A stretch of DNA of 64,000 bases from Hermatobates lingyangjiaoensis. Taxonomy: Eukaryota > Arthropoda > Insecta > Hemiptera > Hermatobatidae. The translations under genes were made by a program, and so were the position numbers. Numbering within the stretch: the first letter of the stretch is position 1; every line of letters begins with the position of its first letter. Below the pieces are notes generated by a model. It saw only the letters and a program-made list of their open reading frames with translations, did no database searches and was not told the DNA's origin. This document shows, one piece after another, positions 58,093-64,000 of the stretch. Location of the stretch: positions 3,658,001-3,722,000 of the forward strand of contig JAPFBL010000255.1 of the NCBI GenBank assembly GCA_026182355.1. Reading direction: 5' to 3'.

Positions 58093-61000
58093 TCACAGTT
58101 TTGATGAATTAACCCAAGCTTTCAATATTTTATCAGATGCTTTCAAAGTTTCATCATCCTATAACAAGAAATTAGAGTCAAAATCCTATAAAACATTACT
58201 TAACGAAAACATATTATCTTCAAGGAAGGTTTCCAATAATAGAGAAACAGAGGTCTAGACTTTCAGGCAGGCATTTACTATGATTCTCTACGTTAAAACT
58301 CAGTTTCTCGATTTTATTTTCATAATTTAAAGCTTCAAAGTTAATTGATTATTAATTATTTGAAAACTTAACACAAACTATTATGATAATATTATTTCTG
58401 CTTATTAATTAAAAATATCTACTTGTTCAATAGTTTTTTGATTAAAATTATTTAAAAAATTCATCAATATTTTGATGAATTATTAAGTTTGAAAGGTCAG
58501 AGGAGTAATTAAACAAAAATTAATCACTGACAAAATAAAATTACATAACCCAATAGTTACTGTAATGACTATTTTTTTAAAGCACTATCATTTTTATTAT
58601 AAAATTTCATTTCAATTAAAAATAGAGATTTTTTTAATATACATCAAATCAATTCCCTTGCCATTTTTCTTTGAAACAAAGTTAAATAAATATGTGTGAT
58701 TCGCATATGAAAGCTGATTTTTTGCAAAACCAACAAGCAATTATTATTTAAATAATAATAATTTAAAAATATTTGGAGAATTTAAGAGTATAATAAAAAT
58801 TAAACACCTTTTTATAACACTTAATTAGAATTGGGAATCTGTCTTCAGTTGACATTTTCAGGTTACTTTTAGACAAAATAGCAGAAATGAACTTTTTACC
58901 TACAGTTCACTTTATAATAAAGGAAAACGTAAGCAGAACCATAGCAATACTAATTTGTAAACACGTAAGACTTTTCCTTTCATATAAATATGTAATTATA
59001 TTTATTAGATTGATTTGGGGAACTGAATTCAACATTATATGAATTGGCTAGGAAACAATATTATAATTAGGTTTACCAACATTAATCATAGCAGTTCATT
59101 TGCGCTTCCGAAACTAAACAAAATAGGTCTATTGCATACTAAAATATATACACAAGAAAAATATAATTTTTATTTACGAATGCTTACTTTAATGAAGCAG
59201 TATCGAATGTAGTTTTCTGCCAGTTTTCTATGAGGAACACTATAAAATGCTGAGGGAGGAATTCCCTGAAGTTTGTGATTTTTTATCATCCATTTAGCAA
59301 ACCTGTAGTCTTTATATTTATCAGATTCCTTTGATATTTCTGTTTTATTTTCTGAAAAAATATAACAAACAATTAAATGAAAGTAACACTTTTCTTTCAG
59401 TTGGGATTTACTTTTTTATATTTATTCCATACAGGGAAACTATAATGACTCCTAAATAAATAGTTTTCACATATTCAAATGAATCCATACCCTATCATTA
59501 GCCTAATAAAGATTAAGCTACAGGTAAATAACCTTTGTAGATTTGCTAAGCATTTTTTTAAACAATGAGTATGTAATTTTAATGCTACTGCTTGTTACTT
59601 CTTTTTTGCTTAGTTAGAAAGAACATCATGAGTTAATGAAGACAGTAAGCTTTGAAAGAGTTTTCAATATTCTAATTTAACTGTGTCCAGGATAATTCAG
59701 TAATACTGAATCACTAAAACAATCTGGAGCCGAAAATACTCTATTTTACTATAATGAAACCCATCATCAGAAATAATGAATAATCAATTTAAGCAATTAT
59801 GTATTTTAAATCAAACTAGAACATACTGACAATTAAGATAAAAATGTAATTAGTAAGTTTGTTTAGAATTCGTGAATGCTTTGGACCGTATGTCGATTTT
59901 GAAGATTCTGACTGAATAAGAAAAGTACAACACTAGTTTGAATTTAAATGCTGTAATTATTCAGTTTACTGCCAAACGTAAAGTCATAATAAATCAGTCT
60001 GAAACTATAACTAGTAAATTCGATTTATAACAGTCATCTAAAAATATTATGGATTTGTTTCAGTAAGTCTAATGAAAAAGATTCTCAATGTCGTTTGATG
60101 GTTTATGTGATCAATTAAAAGCAGTAGAGTTTGGGTAGTTAATTATATGCCCATTTGTTCTGGAATCATTTGGGAAAGATTATACAAAAGACATAAAAAA
60201 ATAACTGGGAATTGTTAAACTAAATCTATTTTATACATTCTTTATCTATTTTAATTTGTAATTATAAATATTAAATATACGTTATTTTAATTAATAAACA
60301 AAAGTTATACTTCATAAATTTTTTATATATTTATTAATATTAATATATTAATTTTATTAATATATTTTTTATTCTGATATTTTGATAACAAGATAATCAT
60401 GTAATTACATTTTACTATTATTTAGTTCCCGTTAATAATCTAAATTCAGGATATTTTTTCCTAGTAATACTAATATTATGACAAAACTAAATACAAAATA
60501 CATAGTTTCTAGAATTACCACAGAAAGAGAAAAAGATATACTTGTTTGTACATAAAGATAGTATGTACTTTCCAATACGTCAAGACTGCTCCAAAACTAC
60601 AGCACTTTTTTCCATATCAAGAGCTGCTTGTTGTCAATTAACATCAAGATTCGTCAAACGGACGTCAAAGGATGCATATCAGCCTACATTCCACAACCCA
60701 TATCGTCAAAAAAATATTAAAACGTATTCAAAGGACCTCAAAACGTTTAATGAATCATCCAAATCTCAAAATAGTCTTTTTATGAACATTATACTTTACT
60801 AAAGTATATTTATTACCGTAACACATATTGTCGTGGATGACATAGGTGTCATGAGTATCATCACTTACAATAAAGTTAACAAATCTAGTCAAATAATTTA
60901 AAGTAAGTGGTTATTCTAAAGGTCAACTTATTCAATGTTACCTAATTTGGACCAGTCAGCTAACATGAAATAACCCGCTTCAGGTACCGTTGGTACCATG

Positions 61001-63754
61001 CCAGCTTCAGAGAGAAATTTTGCCATATAGTCCCTTTTAGGTCGAAGCTCTTCGGCAAGGCTTTCCATATAACATTCAGGCTTTCCAAATCTAGCCAACT
61101 CTACTTCCAAAGCATCAGCAACTGCCTCCTAAAAATATTTGTCAGATAATGATTAATAAAATTATGAAAGTCTGTTCTATGAAAATAAGAATTGAAAATT
61201 AGAATCAACATACTTGAACAGGAGTATTGCAAGAATTCACACAATTCTGATGAACCGTAAACAAATGTTTCATTATATTTGCTGGACCATAAGCCCAACC
61301 TGTCTTCCATCCAGTAACACTGAACGTTTTTCCGGCAGATCCAATAGTTATTGTTCTCTCCCACATACCAGGCAGTGTAGCTTAAAAAAAATACCCATAG
61401 AACTTTACATTTCGAAGTCCTCAATTTTTTGAGTATAGAAACATAAATATTCTTTAATACTGCAAGCAGAAAAGTTGCAGTATTAAAATAATTATCTTGA
61501 TGTTATTAAAACTTCTCTCTATGTCACCTCTAAATTATCAAAGGACATTCACACTATTTACAACGACGACAAAAAAATGTGACCATACTTTTACTTTTCT
61601 ACGTAGAAGAAATAACTACATAGTGCTGTAATTACTCTGGTATGCCATTTATAGGATGAAAAATCTTTAAAATAAAGGTTTTATCAGAAAATCTGATTAA
61701 GTTTATACGAATATTAAGCAAAAGACAGTACATTATAAATAATAGTATTGCGTTTTTTTATAAGTTGAATTAATTTGATACGCACACCAAGTAATGAGCT
61801 GTAGATTACAAACCAAAAGGAACACCATAAAACTGATAAGTAAGTCGATCTAATATCTGTTAAACAGTAGAAATGATAACTTTCTGTTAATTGCAACAAT
61901 ATATATTTCGATTACATTAAAAATCCATTATTGCTACCACGTTCCACTTCAAATAATTTCAATTTTTCAAATTAGATAGGAATTATCTTTTGTTAACATG
62001 TCTTTAAATAGCCGAAAAAAATTGTTCCGTTTGAAGTCGGTACCGAATGTATATAACATACATTTGTAACAAAACACCAACAAAAGAGTTAAAATATTTA
62101 CTACTCAAGAATAGTTTTATGATAATGTATTCTAAAAATGTTTACTTCTAGGACATTATCCCCAAAAGATCTTACAACTTTCTTCGTTTTTTCTTACAGT
62201 AATTCAGTGTATGTATTCCAATCAATTATAAAAATCAGACTAACCATTTTATATATATAGACATTCAATGTTTTCTAATTTCGAACACATATATTTAACG
62301 CTATTTTTCATTCTTTATCGAGGTTTTCTTTATCGTCAAACAGTAAAAGGTGTTTTAATGTTTGATGCCGGACCAAACTCCATGAGAATATCATGTCTAC
62401 TCATGCAAATAACTACTGATTGATAATTAATTTTCGTTATAGAACTAAGTAAAGACGTAAATTCATAAAATAAGTATCAAATTAACTTCAAACGTAAACT
62501 GATAAATAGCTCCTAACTTAAAACTAATTAATTAATAAGAAATTTAATACTACACTGGAACATACGTGGATTCTTATATACCTATTCTGATATGCTTATT
62601 GGGTTTATAAACCATCCATTCATAAACTTCGTCTGCAATACATAGTACATTCCATTTTTTACATAGATTGGCAATTTCAGTTAACTCTTCCATAGTAAAT
62701 ACTTTCCCAACGGGGTTGTGAGGAGTGTTTAAAACTATTGCTTTTGTTTTGTTATTGAACAGACTCTTAAGCTCCTCCATGTCAAGCTTCCAATCACTTG
62801 ACATAACATTCCCAGTCTGTTTAATCTAAAAAGTAAAGGTGTACATTTAATACTCAGCGCAGTAAATAAATATATATTAAACTCGTATAAGTATACAAAC
62901 CGGTTTTAGAGGAATAAACACAGATTTTCCTCCTGCTACTTTCACCATCACATCATAGCAATCAAAAAACGGTTCAATCAGAATTACTTCATCTCCACTG
63001 TGAATATGACCCAGGAATGTACAAAATAATGCCTCATAAGCACCACTAGAAACCATAATCTCAGAGTTCACATCAAGTTCTCTGTTTATAAGAGGTGAGT
63101 ACAACTTACTAAGATTATTTACCAATCTTAAAAGTCCCTAAAATCATCATTATCAAAATCAAATTAGGCTAAAGCCGAATTTTTAAGAGATATTAAGTTA
63201 ATCCTAATCTTAAAGATGTACTGAATCAAATTAAAGTAGATACAATGACCTACACAGGAGTTAGATTTAAGTTCCTCATACTGATATGAAGCTTGGATGT
63301 CATTGGTGAAATGAAATGTAAATAAATGTAACAACCATGAGATATATTCGAAATTAAATGAAGTAAGCATAGTTCAATATTTTATTACTTACACGTCCTC
63401 TGCTGTACTGATGAACCAGAGCATTAGAATTGTGAGCTGCATTGCTCAAAGATTTTACTACATTATTTGGTGGTGCATAATCTGGAAATCCTTGTCCCAA
63501 ATTTATAGGATTATACTCTCGATGCAACATATTGAACACATCCCTTCATTATAAGAACTGCTTTAGTACATTATTAAATAAAAATAAATATAAACTTAAC
63601 AGAATTTTAGCACATACCACACATTTGTTTCTGATGAATCATATCTGGAGGGTAAAGAAAATTTATCACCAAGAGAAGACATCCTACACTTCTGTACACT
63701 TCTTACTGAAAGGTTGCGTAACTTGGAAAGATATCCCACGTTTTTGACTATCAT
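58093..63754 (-). CDS. KYAT: Kynurenine-oxoglutarate aminotransferase (KYAT family)
   Basis: Eight coding exons on the minus strand: 63754-63618, 63543-63393, 63137-62901, 62825-62582, 61380-61214, 61128-60942, 59351-59188, 58158-58093; GT-AG throughout; 450 codons plus TGA. Fold-type I PLP enzyme converting kynurenine to kynurenic acid, probably also acting on other amino acids and cysteine conjugates. Motifs: NLGQGFPD (60-67), HQYSRG (90-95), EPFFDCY (151-157), NTPHNPVGK (208-216), ADEVYEW (239-245), SAGKTFS with the Schiff-base Lys274, GIPPSAFYS (404-412) and IRYCFIK with substrate-binding Arg424. Length matches animal KYAT3 (about 450). Met1 follows an in-frame TAG at once. After HQYSRG the usual GFGHPRLV reads GRGLLRLV. 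KYAT1 versus KYAT3 cannot be decided from this alone. No clear AATAAA lies within about 100 bases of the stop. Confidence 0.95.
60690..60870 (-). repeat. MITE-like fragment in KYAT intron 6
   Basis: On the minus strand: TTTAGTAAAGTATAATGTTC, ATTAAACGTTTTGAGGTCC, matching the start of the MITE-like family. A plus-strand open frame here is its shadow. Confidence 0.55.
63680..63754 (-). other. Predicted mitochondrial presequence and second start of KYAT
   Basis: Residues 1-24 contain seven Lys/Arg and no Asp/Glu, with a hydrophobic/basic pattern (KNVGYLSKLRNLSVRSVQKC) as in mitochondrial targeting peptides. A second in-frame ATG at 63682-63680 (Met25) starts just where homology with cytosolic-type KYAT begins. 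Either start could be used by leaky scanning or alternative 5' ends. Inference from composition. Confidence 0.6.
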
Positions 63755-64000
63755 CTACAACAAAGTTAATAGGCCATTAAGAGAGGGCCATAAGAAATGC
63801 GAATGATAACGCACTGATAAGATAACAGATCTAACTTTTAAAGAATATAAAGTCCCTGAATTAATTTCAATATTGTTGATACTTTTTGGATACGAACTAA
63901 ACTATCATTTTGCAACATACGTAGTATGATATCTTTATCCACCATCTGCTTAACCCCGCTAAAAAAAACCTTTTTAAATATGATTTAAAGAGTTTATTAA

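Noticed and set aside
60542..60802. 86-codon plus-strand frame in a KYAT intron
   Set aside because: Overlaps a minus-oriented MITE-like fragment; no protein-like conservation visible.

Overview
This is an AT-rich animal genomic window. Genes are split by GT-AG introns, TA/CA microsatellites are abundant, and most of the sequence is mobile-element debris. The kynurenine aminotransferase resembles arthropod homologues (GAYEAL, EPFFDCY, HQNCV, GIPPSAFYS motifs), and TTAGG-type (AACCT)n tracts also fit an arthropod. I cannot name the species.

Two protein-coding genes can be assembled completely, and they converge. On the + strand, seven coding exons (31055-48770) give a 307-residue CIMIP2/FAM166-family ciliary microtubule inner protein. 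On the - strand, eight coding exons (63754-58093) give a 450-residue kynurenine-oxoglutarate aminotransferase of the KYAT1/KYAT3 family, with a likely mitochondrial presequence and an internal Met that could give a cytosolic form. All exon phases join without a stop and both lengths match their families.

Layout: 1-8 kb is a cluster of (TA)n tracts with inverted-repeat insertions. 8-31 kb holds mostly decayed repeats: a MITE-like family, a pogo/Tigger-like remnant, a non-LTR retrotransposon tail, and a 70-bp minisatellite at 26.3-27.1 kb. 31-48.8 kb is the CIMIP2 gene, with SINE, MITE and palindromic insertions in its introns. 49-54 kb is intergenic with a MITE and a LINE relic. 54.4-56.9 kb is a pair of head-to-head, 5'-truncated Penelope-like elements (PLE; GIY-YIG endonuclease), apparently nested in a pogo-like element. 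58-63.8 kb is the KYAT gene.

The most interesting signal is a set of hammerhead-ribozyme-like motifs. At least five unrelated sequence families share one plan: helix I, CTGANGA, one extra base, a helix II closed by G-C (G-T in one family), GAAA, a tiny palindromic helix III, UH, then the other strand of helix I. They sit at the outer (3') ends of inverted-repeat insertions, usually next to (TA)n. One lies downstream of the PLE GIY-YIG reading frame, which links this plan to Penelope-like retroelements.
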